DNA from: Blastopirellula sp. J2-11
GTDB lineage: Bacteria > Planctomycetota > Planctomycetia > Pirellulales > Pirellulaceae
Direction: 5' to 3'
Assembly (NCBI RefSeq): GCF_024584705.1
Contig: NZ_CP097384.1
Location: 4,340,001-4,404,000, forward strand
DNA length: 64,000 nt
Part shown: positions 37,089 to 46,171 of the stretch, piece by piece
How positions within the stretch are numbered: the first letter of the stretch is position 1
How the letters are laid out: each line of letters starts with the position of its first letter
Position numbers and translations under genes: made by a program
The notes under the pieces: generated by a model
Told to the model about the DNA's origin: nothing
Seen by the model: the letters and a program-made list of their open reading frames with translations, nothing else
Database searches by the model: none

Positions 37089-37973
37089 GTGCTGCTAAGT
37101 ATGACAGGCTTTGGCGAATCGCATGCCCAGCTCAACGGCTTGGCGGTGACCGTGGAAGTTCGCGCGGTGAACAACCGATATTTCAAACTGAACATCCGCG
37201 GCGCCGAGGGTTACGCTTGCTTTGAACCGCAAATCGAAGCGATCGTTCGCAAGCACGCGAAGCGCGGAACCATTAACGTCAACTACCGCGTACATCGTCA
37301 AGCCAGTGCCGACGACTATCGTTTGAACGCCGCGGTGCTGAAAAGTTATCTGCAACAGCTGCGTGGAGTTAGCTCGGACTTGGGCTTGGCCGAGACGCCC
37401 CACTGGGACAGCTTGCTTCAATTGCCTGGCGTGATCGAAGAACGCAATTCCGAGGCGATTGACGTAGACGCCGATTGGCCGTTGCTAGAGAAAGTATTGA
37501 ACGAAGCGCTCACGCGCTTCACGCAAATGCGTGGCGAAGAAGGCCGCGCGACAAGCATCGACCTGGCGAACAATTGCCAGGAGATCGCCGTGCAGTTGGC
37601 TGAGGTCGAGAAATTGGCTCCGCAGGTAGTCGAGAACTATCGGACTCGCATCACCGAGCGGTTGAACAAGCTGCTGGAAGATTTTGACGTGACGGCCGAC
37701 CCGGCCTCCGTCATTCGCGAAGTGGGAGTATTCGCCGACCGAACCGATATCTCGGAAGAAGTCGTGCGTCTGAAAAGCCACCTCGATCAATATGCGACGA
37801 TCATGGAAAAAGAGGATTCGGCCGGGCGCAAGCTAGAATTTCTGACGCAAGAGATGTTTCGTGAGACCAACACGATCGGCTCGAAGGCGAACGATTCAGA
37901 GATCGCACGCCGCGTCGTCGAAATGAAAACTTGCATCGAACGGATCCGCGAGCAGATACAGAACGTCGAATGA
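37089..37973 (+). CDS. YicC family endoribonuclease
   Basis: A 294-residue YicC/YloC protein. The N-terminal LLSMTGFGES matches the family start 'RSMTGFGRA', followed by VEVRAVNNRYFKLNIR. The C-terminal DUF1732 region has ADRTDISEEVVRLKSHLDQ and GRKLEFLTQEMFRETNTIGSK in pieces, the most conserved part. Members are endoribonucleases with a role in RNA turnover. GTG 37089 reproduces the family N-terminus; the upstream start at 37059 is less likely. It overlaps gmk by four bases, the arrangement seen in many bacteria. Confidence 0.93.
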   Translation: MLLSMTGFGESHAQLNGLAVTVEVRAVNNRYFKLNIRGAEGYACFEPQIEAIVRKHAKRGTINVNYRVHRQASADDYRLNAAVLKSYLQQLRGVSSDLGLAETPHWDSLLQLPGVIEERNSEAIDVDADWPLLEKVLNEALTRFTQMRGEEGRATSIDLANNCQEIAVQLAEVEKLAPQVVENYRTRITERLNKLLEDFDVTADPASVIREVGVFADRTDISEEVVRLKSHLDQYATIMEKEDSAGRKLEFLTQEMFRETNTIGSKANDSEIARRVVEMKTCIERIREQIQNVE

Positions 37974-38611
37974 GTTTCGTTACGGCTAACACGACTTTAC
38001 CGCGACGACACGATATGCCTTCTTCTCGAACCGGCAAATTGGTGATCCTTTCAGGCCCGTCGGGGTCTGGAAAGACGACCGTTGTGCGGAAACTGCTCGC
38101 CTTGGCCGAGCCGAGTTTGAAGCTGAGCGTTTCGGCGACGACGCGACCGCCGCGTGCCGGCGAAGTTGACGGCAAAGACTATCACTTCCTGTCGACCGAC
38201 GAATTTCAACGTCGCCAAGCGGCGGGAGAGTTCCTGGAAACGTTTGAAGTATTCGGCAACGGTTACTGGTACGGCACGCTGCGAAGCGAAGTCGAGAACC
38301 GCCTGTCGGAAGGGATTTCGGTCTTGTTAGAGATTGATGTCGACGGAGCGATGGAAATCGTGAAGCAGTATCCTGCTGCGGTGACCATCTTCCTGAGTCC
38401 CGGATCGCACGCAGAACTGGAACGTCGGCTCCGCGGACGCGGGACCGAACCGGAAGCGACGATTCAACGTCGCCTGGCCGCCGCCAAACGTGAGCTGGCC
38501 GCGATGAACCAATACAAGTATCAGATTGTGAACGACGCCGGCGCCGTGAACGAGACCGTTCAAAGACTGGCGGACGTGATTCAAAACGATTCGGGAGACG
38601 ATGCGCTATGA
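37970..38611 (+). CDS. gmk: Guanylate kinase
   Basis: A 213-residue P-loop kinase phosphorylating GMP to [21 protein letters not shown] is the Walker A loop, [21 protein letters not shown] the GMP-binding segment (in part), and [14 protein letters not shown] the lid. The ATG overlaps the yicC stop as ATGA, indicating coupling; a second ATG at 38015, just before the P-loop region, would give a more compact N-terminus. The end overlaps rpoZ by four bases. Confidence 0.96.
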   Translation: MSFVTANTTLPRRHDMPSSRTGKLVILSGPSGSGKTTVVRKLLALAEPSLKLSVSATTRPPRAGEVDGKDYHFLSTDEFQRRQAAGEFLETFEVFGNGYWYGTLRSEVENRLSEGISVLLEIDVDGAMEIVKQYPAAVTIFLSPGSHAELERRLRGRGTEPEATIQRRLAAAKRELAAMNQYKYQIVNDAGAVNETVQRLADVIQNDSGDDAL

Positions 38612-38868
38612 TGGAAGAACTGAAAGAAGAATACATCATCAACAAGGTCGGCGGTCGCTTTAAGCTTTCGACCCTGATCCAAAAACGACTTGTCGCGCTC
38701 AACGCCGGCAGCCGTCCGTTGGTGACCATCGCCAGCGAGAACAAGATGGAAATCGTTCTCGAAGAGATCAAACAGGACAAGATTCATCTCGATATGTCGA
38801 ACGAAGTTCGCATCACCGGCGAAGGCGAAGGCGGACAATTCTTTGACGACTTCGGCGGCGATCTATGA
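38608..38868 (+). CDS. rpoZ: RNA polymerase omega subunit
   Basis: An 86-residue omega-type protein that aids assembly of beta-prime. It contains [20 protein letters not shown] and [10 protein letters not shown], equivalent to the 'NRFELVLVAAKRARQL..G..P' pattern of RpoZ, with an acidic C-terminus. Its position between gmk and coaC is the standard location of rpoZ and supports the call for this divergent sequence. Confidence 0.88.
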   Translation: MMEELKEEYIINKVGGRFKLSTLIQKRLVALNAGSRPLVTIASENKMEIVLEEIKQDKIHLDMSNEVRITGEGEGGQFFDDFGGDL

Positions 38869-39410
38869 GTCGACGTCGCGTCGCGATCGGAGTTACCGGA
38901 GGCGTCGCCGCCTACAAAACGGCGATGCTGGTCAGCCGCCTTGTGCAGTCAGACATTGACGTAACAACCGTACTGACCGCGGCGGCTTCCAAGTTCATCG
39001 GCGCGGCGACCTTCGCCGCGCTGACAGGCAAGCCGCCTGCCAGCGACGCATTTGATCCTCATTATCCGCTTGGCGCACATATCGAAATCGCCAAGTCAGT
39101 CGATCTGCTCTGCATTGCGCCCGCTTCGGCCGACTTCCTGTCCAAAACCGCTCATGGCGCGGCCGATGACTTGCTCAGCACGATCTATCTCGCGTTCACC
39201 GGCCCGGTGCTGATGGCGCCGGCCATGAATCGGGAAATGTGGGCCAAGCCCTCCGTACAGCGCAACGTGCGGCAATTGGTCGACGACGGCGTCGAGATGA
39301 TCGGCCCCGGCTCTGGCTGGCTCAGTTGCCGCGATCAAGGCGCCGGTCGCATGTCCGAACCCGACGAAATTTTGGCCGCTATTCAAACTCGTCTGGCGCC
39401 CCTTTCCTGA
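38865..39410 (+). CDS. coaC: Phosphopantothenoylcysteine decarboxylase (CoaC), stand-alone
   Basis: A 181-residue flavoprotein of coenzyme A synthesis, removing CO2 from 4'-phosphopantothenoylcysteine. [20 protein letters not shown] begins the FMN fold, '[14 protein letters not shown]' and [19 protein letters not shown] follow, and the substrate clamp is APAMNREMW ('PAMN' motif). In most bacteria this is the N-terminal half of bifunctional CoaBC; here the gene ends and the ligase is separate. It overlaps rpoZ by four bases. Confidence 0.93.
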   Translation: MSRRRVAIGVTGGVAAYKTAMLVSRLVQSDIDVTTVLTAAASKFIGAATFAALTGKPPASDAFDPHYPLGAHIEIAKSVDLLCIAPASADFLSKTAHGAADDLLSTIYLAFTGPVLMAPAMNREMWAKPSVQRNVRQLVDDGVEMIGPGSGWLSCRDQGAGRMSEPDEILAAIQTRLAPLS

Positions 39411-39420
39411 GAGGGCAATT

Positions 39421-40056
39421 GTGGCCCACATTCTGATCACTTCTGGTCCAACGCGGCAATACATCGACCCAGTTCGTTACATGACCAACGGCTCTAGCGG
39501 CCGCATGGGCGCTTCTCTGGCAACCGCCGCAATCGCCGCCGGGCATGACGTCACCATCATCTCTGGCCCCGTTCAGGTCGATTATCCAGCCGCCGCTCGC
39601 GTCATCTCGGTGATCACCACCGAAGAAATGCTGGCCGCCTGCGAAGTCGAGTTCCCCCTTTGCGACGGCCTGATCGGCGTCGCGGCGCCTTGCGACTATC
39701 GCCCCGAACGGGTCGAAGGTCACAAGATCGCCAAAACGGGACAACCGCTCACGCTGCATCTGATTGAAACGCCCGACGTGGTCGCCACGATGGGCGCCAA
39801 AAAGAAGGCGGCTCAGTGGGTTGTCGGCTTTGCGCTAGAAACCGAAGACGCTCGGTTCCGCGCGCTGGTCAAGTTAGAGAAGAAGAACTGCGACCTGATC
39901 GTGCTAAACGGTCCCGAAGCGATGAACGCCGCAGAAAACCGGGTCGAGATCCTCGATCGAGCCGGCGAAGTCGTCGCGATGCTCTCCGGCCCCAAACAAG
40001 AAGTCGCCGCCGGCATCATGCAGGCGATTCAAATCAAGCTGATGAAGTCCGAGTAA
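39421..40056 (+). CDS. coaB: Phosphopantothenate-cysteine ligase (CoaB), stand-alone
   Basis: A 211-residue ligase that joins cysteine to 4'-phosphopantothenate. ILITSGPTRQYIDPVRYMTN is the nucleotide-binding start of CoaB ('TAGGT.EPID.VR.I.N'), SSGRMGASLATAA follows, and IGVAAPCDYRP is the equivalent of the 'AAVADYRP' block. 'VGFALETED' and LIVLNGPEAMNAAENRVEIL end the domain. The GTG start is ten bases after coaC. Together the two genes supply the activities of a split CoaBC. Confidence 0.92.
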   Translation: MAHILITSGPTRQYIDPVRYMTNGSSGRMGASLATAAIAAGHDVTIISGPVQVDYPAAARVISVITTEEMLAACEVEFPLCDGLIGVAAPCDYRPERVEGHKIAKTGQPLTLHLIETPDVVATMGAKKKAAQWVVGFALETEDARFRALVKLEKKNCDLIVLNGPEAMNAAENRVEILDRAGEVVAMLSGPKQEVAAGIMQAIQIKLMKSE

Positions 40057-40083
40057 CAGTCGCTGCAACTCGCCAGCGAGGGA

Positions 40084-40509
40084 ATGCTGCCTCCATTGAA
40101 TGACACAATCGCCATCATCCTGGGAAACGAAATAAACATCGCTTTGCCAGAGATTACTAACATAACGCGGCGCTACTTTTGCTCTGCAGACGAAGCCAAA
40201 ACGCTCTTATTTTATGACTGGCTCGAAGACCAACAGGGAGCTGTGTGCGGCCTCACGATTCATGTCGATGCTGCTTCACCGTTCGCAGCAAATCTGACAT
40301 CGCGTCCTTACGTCACCTTCGATCCGTTTATGAAGCTGTGGTTCACCAACCAGCAAACGGGGACCGAGAGAGGCTTAGAGGCATTTGGAGACATTGACCT
40401 GATTGGGATGGAGAACAACGAGTATGCCGTGCTCGTCTCTACGTTTTGGCTCAACGATGGCGATCGAGAATATCTGCAGGATGCTTTTCGTCGGCCTACG
40501 AATCTGTAG
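40084..40509 (+). CDS. Hypothetical protein
   Basis: A 141-residue protein of unknown function with a mixed alpha/beta composition and normal codon use (LALPEITNITRRYF-like and VCGLTIHVDAASPFAANL segments). There is no signal peptide or membrane helix and no motif I recognise. It starts 27 bases after coaB in the same direction, without a good ribosome site, so it may be a readthrough member of the operon or an accessory insertion. Confidence 0.55.
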   Translation: MLPPLNDTIAIILGNEINIALPEITNITRRYFCSADEAKTLLFYDWLEDQQGAVCGLTIHVDAASPFAANLTSRPYVTFDPFMKLWFTNQQTGTERGLEAFGDIDLIGMENNEYAVLVSTFWLNDGDREYLQDAFRRPTNL

Positions 40510-40569
40510 CTGCTGCATAGAACCTGCCGCTCTATGCCCCCTATTACGCTCAGAGCCCCAGCCGCATTT

Positions 40570-40815
40570 CCTCACTTGGCGCATTTTGAAGTGGTGCGAT
40601 TGGGTCGAAGAGCAGAATAGAACAGGGCTAGACCAGGGATAAAGAACCGTATTACACGGTCGGAATAGGGTCGAAAATCGTCACACGAGCCAGAGGCGCG
40701 AGCCGATGGAATGAGGTTGGCCACTTCAGTCCGAGTTGGGATCGCCGACTGTATTCCATCGGCTTGCGCCTCTGGCAGGTGTTCGCTTGGTTCAAAAAGG
40801 CGCCACTTCAAAACG
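40570..40815. repeat. Intergenic copy B of the dispersed structured repeat
   Basis: Two 24-base arms (40689-40712 and 40753-40776, starting GCCAGAGGCGCGAGCCGATG) pair with a single mismatch. They surround a 40-base loop containing CCACTTCAGTCCGAGTTGGG. Outside, 'TTTTGAAGTGGTGCGATTGG' (left) and 'GGTTCAAAAAGGCGCCACTT' (right) are roughly complementary. The loop matches copy C at 57621-57885 in 28 of 33 aligned bases, while the arms differ in sequence. No gene is seen here. Confidence 0.8.
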
Positions 40816-40822
40816 TCAAATT

Positions 40823-41218
40823 TTAAGCCGGCAAACACAATCGCTTCGGTATCGGCCGCGGTTTCCCTGACTTGTCGACACAGGCCAATAGCGTTCGCCC
40901 GGTTGCGATCACCTCGTCGTCTCGCCGCACTTCGTAGCGATTCTCGATTCGCACGCCTTTGGCTTTGACGGTTTCGATGGAGATGCAGAGCAGGTCGTCA
41001 AAAACGGCCGCCGCCCGATATTTGCATTCGGCCTCGGCGACCACCAAATAAAGCCCGGACGCTTCCATCTCGCGATAGCTAAAGCCGGCCTCGCGCAACA
41101 TTTCGGTCCGAACGACCTCAAAATACGTGATATAGTTCGCGTGATGAACGCGTGCCTGAGCGTCCGTTTCCTGGTAACGGACGCGAATATGCATTTCGAA
41201 CTTCGTGATCACGACCAC
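40823..41218 (-). CDS. Acyl-CoA thioesterase, YbgC-like 4HBT family
   Basis: A 131-residue single hotdog-fold thioesterase. The catalytic signature is RVRYQETDAQARVHHANYI, with the Asp of 'ETDA' and a following His-Ala-Asn-Tyr, then YFEVVRTEMLREAG. Members hydrolyse short or hydroxybenzoyl CoA thioesters; the substrate here is unknown. An alternative start at the Met of MHIRVRYQ (41194) is close to the usual family length. It is convergent with the coa operon, with repeat copy B between them. Confidence 0.88.
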   Translation of the reverse strand: MVVITKFEMHIRVRYQETDAQARVHHANYITYFEVVRTEMLREAGFSYREMEASGLYLVVAEAECKYRAAAVFDDLLCISIETVKAKGVRIENRYEVRRDDEVIATGRTLLACVDKSGKPRPIPKRLCLPA

Positions 41219-41333
41219 TCCGTTGGGCTACGTACAAGTTGACCGAAGATTAAGCGTATTCTATAGTTAGCGAAATCGAAAGGCGTCTCTCACCGCGCAC
41301 TGGCGGGGTGAATTAGTCGACGAAAGGATGTCC

Positions 41334-41828
41334 ATGAGCTCTGACGGCGAATCTGGTACCGATTATTTAACGATGCGTGGGCGAGATTACCCTTCGCTGC
41401 GGCAATTCACGGTGTTTCTCGAAAATCGGGTCGGGCAGCTCTTAGAAATTGTGCGTCGTTTCGAAGGCTCGAACGTCCGGATCGTCGCTTTGTCGATCAA
41501 CGACGCGACGGAATGCGCCTTCGTGCGGTTCCTGCTCAGCGAACCGGAACAAGGCCGCGAGATCTTGGAACGCGCCGGTCTGGCGCTAATCGAAAGCGAT
41601 TTGATCGGGATCGAATTGCCGCTCGGGCCCCAGCCGCTGTTGCAGGTTTGCACGGCGCTGCTGCAAGCCGAAGTGAACATCGTGCAGGCCTATCCCCTGC
41701 TGAACACGCCCAACGATCGTCCGGCCGTCGCGCTGATGACCGACAACATCGAAATGGCGATGGAAACGTTGGCCAGAAAAAACTTCCGTATTTTGAACGA
41801 ACAAGATCTGAAGTTCGACGACGATTAA
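41334..41828 (+). CDS. Two-ACT-domain regulatory protein
   Basis: A 164-residue protein with two consecutive ACT-like units. The first is SLRQFTVFLENRVGQLLEIV with GSNVRIVALSINDATECAFV. The second starts at PLLQVCTALLQAEVNIVQAY with AVALMTDNIEMAMETL. It ends NEQDLKFDDD. ACT domains bind amino acids, so a regulatory or ligand-sensing role is likely; no catalytic domain is attached. The second of two nearby ATG codons is chosen because GAAAGG then lies six bases upstream. Confidence 0.85.
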   Translation: MSSDGESGTDYLTMRGRDYPSLRQFTVFLENRVGQLLEIVRRFEGSNVRIVALSINDATECAFVRFLLSEPEQGREILERAGLALIESDLIGIELPLGPQPLLQVCTALLQAEVNIVQAYPLLNTPNDRPAVALMTDNIEMAMETLARKNFRILNEQDLKFDDD

Positions 41829-42022
41829 TTTGGCTCATTCGCGCCAATCCGCATGATCCGCTCGATCGGCGACAAAGCCGAATTCTCTTCGCTCGCCAGC
41901 GACTGACAGGCCGAGTCGGGCACTCGCATCATTTAGAATTAACTGCACAATAAAGGATACCGCCCGCTCCTTGGCTCGCCGCACGTGCAAGCCGCAGACG
42001 CTCCCCTTTCGTCTGGTCGTTC

Positions 42023-42793
42023 ATGATTCACGTTCGCGAACTTGTCAAAGCTTACGACGATCTCCGTCGCGGCCAATTCGTCGCGGTCGATCGCGTCAGC
42101 CTGTTCGCAATGCCGGGTCAGATCTATGGTCTGTTAGGCCCTAACGGCGCCGGCAAAACAACGGTGCTGCGAATCTTAAGCACGGTCCTTCGCCCCACCA
42201 GCGGTTCGGTTCAAGTCAACGGCTACGATGTGGTGACCGAGCCGGCGATGGTCCGCCGCCAGATCGGCTTCGTATCGACCAATACGGCCGTCTACGAGCG
42301 GATGACCGCTTGGGAAACCGTCGAATATTTTGGCCGCTTGTACGGGTTGGAAGAAGGCCTGCTGCAAGATCGGATGCGGATGATCTTTCAACGACTTCGC
42401 ATGGAAGAAATGCGCGACGTTCTCGGCTCGAAAATGTCGACCGGGATGAAACAAAAAGTGTCGATCGCCCGCGCGATTGTCCACGATCCCCCGGTCCTGG
42501 TCTTTGATGAACCGACGCTTGGCCTCGACGTCTTTGTCGGTCGCGCCTTGCTGCAAATCATCGCCGAGCTGCGCGAGCAAGGGAAATGCATCATCTTTTC
42601 GTCGCACATCATGCGCGAAGTCGAAAAGCTGTGCGATCAGGTTGCGATCATGCATAAAGGGAAAATCCTCGCCGAGGGAACGCAAGCCGAACTACGCGAT
42701 CGCTACTCCCAGCCCGATCTGGAAGAAATCTTCTTTCACTTGATCGGCGAACCTGAAGACATGGCCGACCATGCCGGAGCCGAACAAAGCTAA
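42023..42793 (+). CDS. ABC transporter ATP-binding protein, NatA-like
   Basis: A 256-residue ABC ATPase. Walker A is [17 protein letters not shown], the signature is [15 protein letters not shown] (an STG variant of LSGGQ typical of NatA/CcmA-type exporters), and Walker B is [14 protein letters not shown], followed by the switch His region [13 protein letters not shown]. It energises the permease encoded five bases downstream. The NatA/NatB pair of Bacillus exports sodium; the substrate here is unknown. Confidence 0.92.
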   Translation: MIHVRELVKAYDDLRRGQFVAVDRVSLFAMPGQIYGLLGPNGAGKTTVLRILSTVLRPTSGSVQVNGYDVVTEPAMVRRQIGFVSTNTAVYERMTAWETVEYFGRLYGLEEGLLQDRMRMIFQRLRMEEMRDVLGSKMSTGMKQKVSIARAIVHDPPVLVFDEPTLGLDVFVGRALLQIIAELREQGKCIIFSSHIMREVEKLCDQVAIMHKGKILAEGTQAELRDRYSQPDLEEIFFHLIGEPEDMADHAGAEQS

Positions 42794-42798
42794 AACGC

Positions 42799-45111
42799 AT
42801 GAGTTGGTACAACATCAAGCTGATCCTGTTCCGCGAATTGCGCGATCAAATGCGCGATCGCCGCACGCTTTTTTCGATCGTCATCTTGCCGGTCCTGCTC
42901 TACCCGCTGATGGGTCTGCTCGTGATGCAGGTAATGCAGTTTCGGCAGCAGAACCCGGCGCGGCTGCAAATTGTCGGCGCCGCCGAGTTGCCCGATTCGC
43001 CGCCGCTGTTGGATGGGGAGAACTTCTCCAGCGACCTCATGCTGAAAGATTGGTCGCCCGAGATGTTCGAGATCGAAATTCTCGAAGCGACGATCGATCC
43101 CGAAATCATTCGCCAAACGGCGCAAGACGCGATCGCCGCCGGCCAGTTTGACGCGCTCATTTACTTTCCGCCTGGTTTCGCCGAGCGGGTTGAGCAGTTT
43201 CGGGATCACGTCAACGGCGACGACTCATCCAACTCAAGCGACGCTCCGACCGAGTTTCCTCAGCCGCAAATCTTTGTCAATTCGGCGCGAGAAAAATCGA
43301 TCGTCGCCCATCAGCGCTTTTCGACAATTTTGACGCGCTGGCGCGACAAAGTGATCGAGCGCAACCTGGCGGCGCATGATGTTCCGCCCGAAGTGACCAA
43401 TCCATTTACCGTCGCCGAAATCGATCTCTCCGAAGATCCGGAACGTCGCACGTTTATCTGGTCCAAAATTTTTCCGTTTATCGTCGTCGTCTGGGCGCTG
43501 ACCGGCGCCTTCTATCCGGCGATTGACTTGTGCGCCGGCGAAAAAGAACGCGGCACGCTCGAAACGTTGCTCTCGAGCCCGGCGCTGCGATCCGAAATCG
43601 TCGGCGGCAAACTGCTGGCGATCATGACGTTTAGCATCGCGACCTCTTTATTAAATCTCGCCAGCATGGGACTGACGGCGACTTTGGTGATGGGACAACT
43701 CTCGGCGGCCGGCGCCGCCAGCCGCTTGAATTTTGGACCGCCGCCGGTCTGGTCGGTCGGCTGGTTGCTGTTGGCTTTGATTCCAATGGCCGCGTTGTTC
43801 AGTGCGCTCGCTTTGGCGGTCGCGGCGCTGGCTCGCAGCAGCAAAGAAGGCCAGTATTATCTGTTGCCGCTGTTGATGGTCAATCTGCCGCTGGTGATTT
43901 TGCCGATCCTCCCTTCCGTCGAAATCGGTTTGGCGAACAGCTTAATTCCGGTGACCGGCGTCTTACTGCTGATGAAAACGTTGATGGAAGGGAACTACCA
44001 TGACGCGTTGATCTATGCTCCCGGCGTCGTCCTGGTGACGACGGTCTGCATCTGGCTCTCGATCAAATGGGCGATTGATCAGTTCAACAACGAATCGGTG
44101 CTATTCAGCGAAAGCGAACGCTTTGATGTGAAAGCCTGGGCGATTCATCTCTACCGGGATCGACTCGCCACACCGAAGGCCGGCGCCGCGATCATGATCG
44201 GTCTGCTGATCTTGATGATCCGCTATTTCGCCGGTCCTCTCTTCACGTTACCAACCACAGGCGGCGGCTTCGTCGCTTACATTTTGTCGATCCAATTTTT
44301 GACCATCCTGCTGCCGGTCCTGCTTGCAGCCGCGCTGTTGGCTCGCAGCTGGCGCGAAACGTTTCTCCTCAAAATTCCCTACGTCATGACGGTCCCCGCG
44401 GCGATCTTGTTGGCGCTGGCCGTCCATCCTTTCTCGATCATGCTCGGGTCGTGGGTCCGCAATCAATTTCCGGTCGACGCCCAAACGACCCAGCAATTAG
44501 AAGAACTATTGGGCCCGGCGCTGGAAGGCTTGCCCTTTGTGGTCGTGATCCTGTTGATGGCGGCCCTTCCCGCGATCTGCGAAGAGTTCGCGTTCCGCGG
44601 CTTCATCCTCTCAGGCCTGCGGCACATGGGTCACAAATGGGGCGCGATCGTGATCACAGCCCTCTTCTTTGGGGCGACGCACGGCATGCTGCAGCAGTCG
44701 ATCACAGCGACGGTGGTCGGCATTCTGGTCGGTTATCTCGCGGTGCAGTCGCGTAGTCTCTACGCTTGCATGGCGTATCACGTCACCCACAACAGCCTGG
44801 CGATCGGCTTGACGGCGCTGCGCGCCGAAGGAATCCAAGATTCAGACTGGTTGGCCTACATCTTCAAACCGACTCCGGCCGAGTCGGAGCTGGATCTCGC
44901 GGCGATCGTCGATCAAGCATTTCCGTACCAGCCGGTCTTGGTCGGGACTTGCGCCGTCGCGTTTGTCCTGCTGATCTATTATTTCGCCACGTTGCCGGCG
45001 ACATTCTCGGACGAAGAACGCCTGCAAAAAGCGCTGACGCGGCAACCCTCGGATTCTGGCGCCGCAACGCGCAACTCGGCGAAAGAATCCGCCGCCCGCG
45101 AACAAGCGTAG
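42799..45111 (+). CDS. ABC-2 permease (NatB-like) fused to CPBP intramembrane protease
   Basis: A 770-residue membrane protein. Residues 1-420 are an ABC-2 exporter permease. An initial helix (LFSIVILPVLLYPLMGLLVM) is followed by a large extracytoplasmic loop of about 200 residues and a helix group including ERGTLETLLSSPALRSEIV, the cytoplasmic coupling motif. Residues from about 470 form a second membrane unit. It contains ICEEFAFRGFILSGLR (EExxxR), FFGATHGMLQQS and AYHVTHNSLAIG, the three motifs of CPBP/CAAX-type proteases. The catalytic Glu-Glu, Arg and His residues appear intact. Such fusions occur in Planctomycetes, but their function is not established. Confidence 0.92.
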   Translation: MSWYNIKLILFRELRDQMRDRRTLFSIVILPVLLYPLMGLLVMQVMQFRQQNPARLQIVGAAELPDSPPLLDGENFSSDLMLKDWSPEMFEIEILEATIDPEIIRQTAQDAIAAGQFDALIYFPPGFAERVEQFRDHVNGDDSSNSSDAPTEFPQPQIFVNSAREKSIVAHQRFSTILTRWRDKVIERNLAAHDVPPEVTNPFTVAEIDLSEDPERRTFIWSKIFPFIVVVWALTGAFYPAIDLCAGEKERGTLETLLSSPALRSEIVGGKLLAIMTFSIATSLLNLASMGLTATLVMGQLSAAGAASRLNFGPPPVWSVGWLLLALIPMAALFSALALAVAALARSSKEGQYYLLPLLMVNLPLVILPILPSVEIGLANSLIPVTGVLLLMKTLMEGNYHDALIYAPGVVLVTTVCIWLSIKWAIDQFNNESVLFSESERFDVKAWAIHLYRDRLATPKAGAAIMIGLLILMIRYFAGPLFTLPTTGGGFVAYILSIQFLTILLPVLLAAALLARSWRETFLLKIPYVMTVPAAILLALAVHPFSIMLGSWVRNQFPVDAQTTQQLEELLGPALEGLPFVVVILLMAALPAICEEFAFRGFILSGLRHMGHKWGAIVITALFFGATHGMLQQSITATVVGILVGYLAVQSRSLYACMAYHVTHNSLAIGLTALRAEGIQDSDWLAYIFKPTPAESELDLAAIVDQAFPYQPVLVGTCAVAFVLLIYYFATLPATFSDEERLQKALTRQPSDSGAATRNSAKESAAREQA

Positions 45112-45711
45112 AGCCCCCGCCGGGGCATTCCGCTCATCGTAGCCCGAGTGCGCAAGCCGAGGGAATGCGGCCTCTATCTAAAACAACCAACCCCCTTTTT
45201 TGAAACACGAATACCTTACGATCATTCGTGTTTCGTGCTTGATTCAACATTCGTCATTTGCCCAACAGAGTGGACAGGACCTAGCTGACTTAGGCCCGAA
45301 GAGTCCGTCCTAAACGAGCCCAGGGCGCTCGTCGCATAGCGACGGAGCCCTGGGCTAGAGCGGTTTCCTGCTAGCTGACCCATTTTGATTTTCCCACGAT
45401 TGAAAGTGAAGACGGTGCTGCGCGGCACGTATCGACATCAGCCGCACGGCGTTAGCCGCACGGCGTTAGCCGCGGTTTTTGTCTCCAATTTTCCGTCGAC
45501 AAAGAGTTCCTGTCAGAAACCGCGGCTAACGTCGTGCGGCTGATTTTGGGGGGAGAAGCTAGACGACAGGGGACTCTTTGTTCAGCTTGCTGAAAAGCGA
45601 TCTAGGCTAGAACGCCCCCTCCGAAGCTCAGAGTTTTGCGCCGGGCCTTCCGCTTTCCTTGCGGGCGCATTCCCTCGCTGGCGGGCTAGTGTTGGGAGTG
45701 CTGAGTACGAC
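45112..45711. repeat. 600-base intergenic region with several palindromic repeats
   Basis: No gene is visible. From left to right: an 'AGCCCGAGTGCGCAAGCCGA' fragment near 45141; a hairpin with arms AGCCCAGGGC (45317-45326) and GCCCTGGGCT (45347-45356); a larger hairpin with arms at 45437-45478 and 45517-45544 (CCGCGGCTAACG-type); and a unit ending in CTCGCTGGCGGGCTAGTGTT (45674-45693) that recurs at 47403-47427 with changes. These are typical dispersed repeats of this genome. Confidence 0.75.
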
Positions 45712-46116
45712 CTATTTCTTGACCTCAATCTCCAACCCCAAGGCTTCCCCCTCGGGAAGATCGATGGTGGTCGTATAGTGGCTAAACAGGCTTTGGCCTA
45801 ACGGGATTTCGGAATTTGGATCGCCTGTTCCATCATAGCCGTAAATTCGCACATTATAGGCGCCCCCTTGGTGCAATCGATCGGGTTGGAGTTCTGTCCC
45901 GAATCGACCATCGACGATATCGAAAGTTACGGCTATTCCAGAGTTGCTATTCTCCGAAGTGGGGCGCAATAGCAGGGTGCCTCTCGGCACCGGCTGACCT
46001 CGATACGTCACCATGCCAGCAATGGGAAACCCATCTGCGCTAGTCGAAAAGCAGCCGCTCGAAGCGGCTGCGGTAATCAGAATTAGTGAGAACGCCAGTT
46101 GATCGAGACGAGACAT
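45712..46116 (-). CDS. Small lipoprotein, carboxypeptidase-regulatory-like
   Basis: A 134-residue lipoprotein. The signal sequence LAFSLILITAAASSGC ends in a lipobox (SSGC, with the acylated Cys at about residue 21). The mature part is a beta-sandwich-like domain: FPIAGMVTYRGQPVPRGTL, 'GRFGTELQPDRLHQGGAYNV' and VRIYGYDGTGDP. This pattern is ubiquitous in Planctomycetes, often next to DUF1559 proteins, as here (55 bases upstream on the same strand). It probably acts at the cell envelope; the role is unknown. Confidence 0.82.
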   Translation of the reverse strand: MSRLDQLAFSLILITAAASSGCFSTSADGFPIAGMVTYRGQPVPRGTLLLRPTSENSNSGIAVTFDIVDGRFGTELQPDRLHQGGAYNVRIYGYDGTGDPNSEIPLGQSLFSHYTTTIDLPEGEALGLEIEVKK

Positions 46117-46171
46117 ATCCTGCTCTCAATGGGTGAAGTTGATTGGTGATTTCTATCGTGTCAACAAGAGA

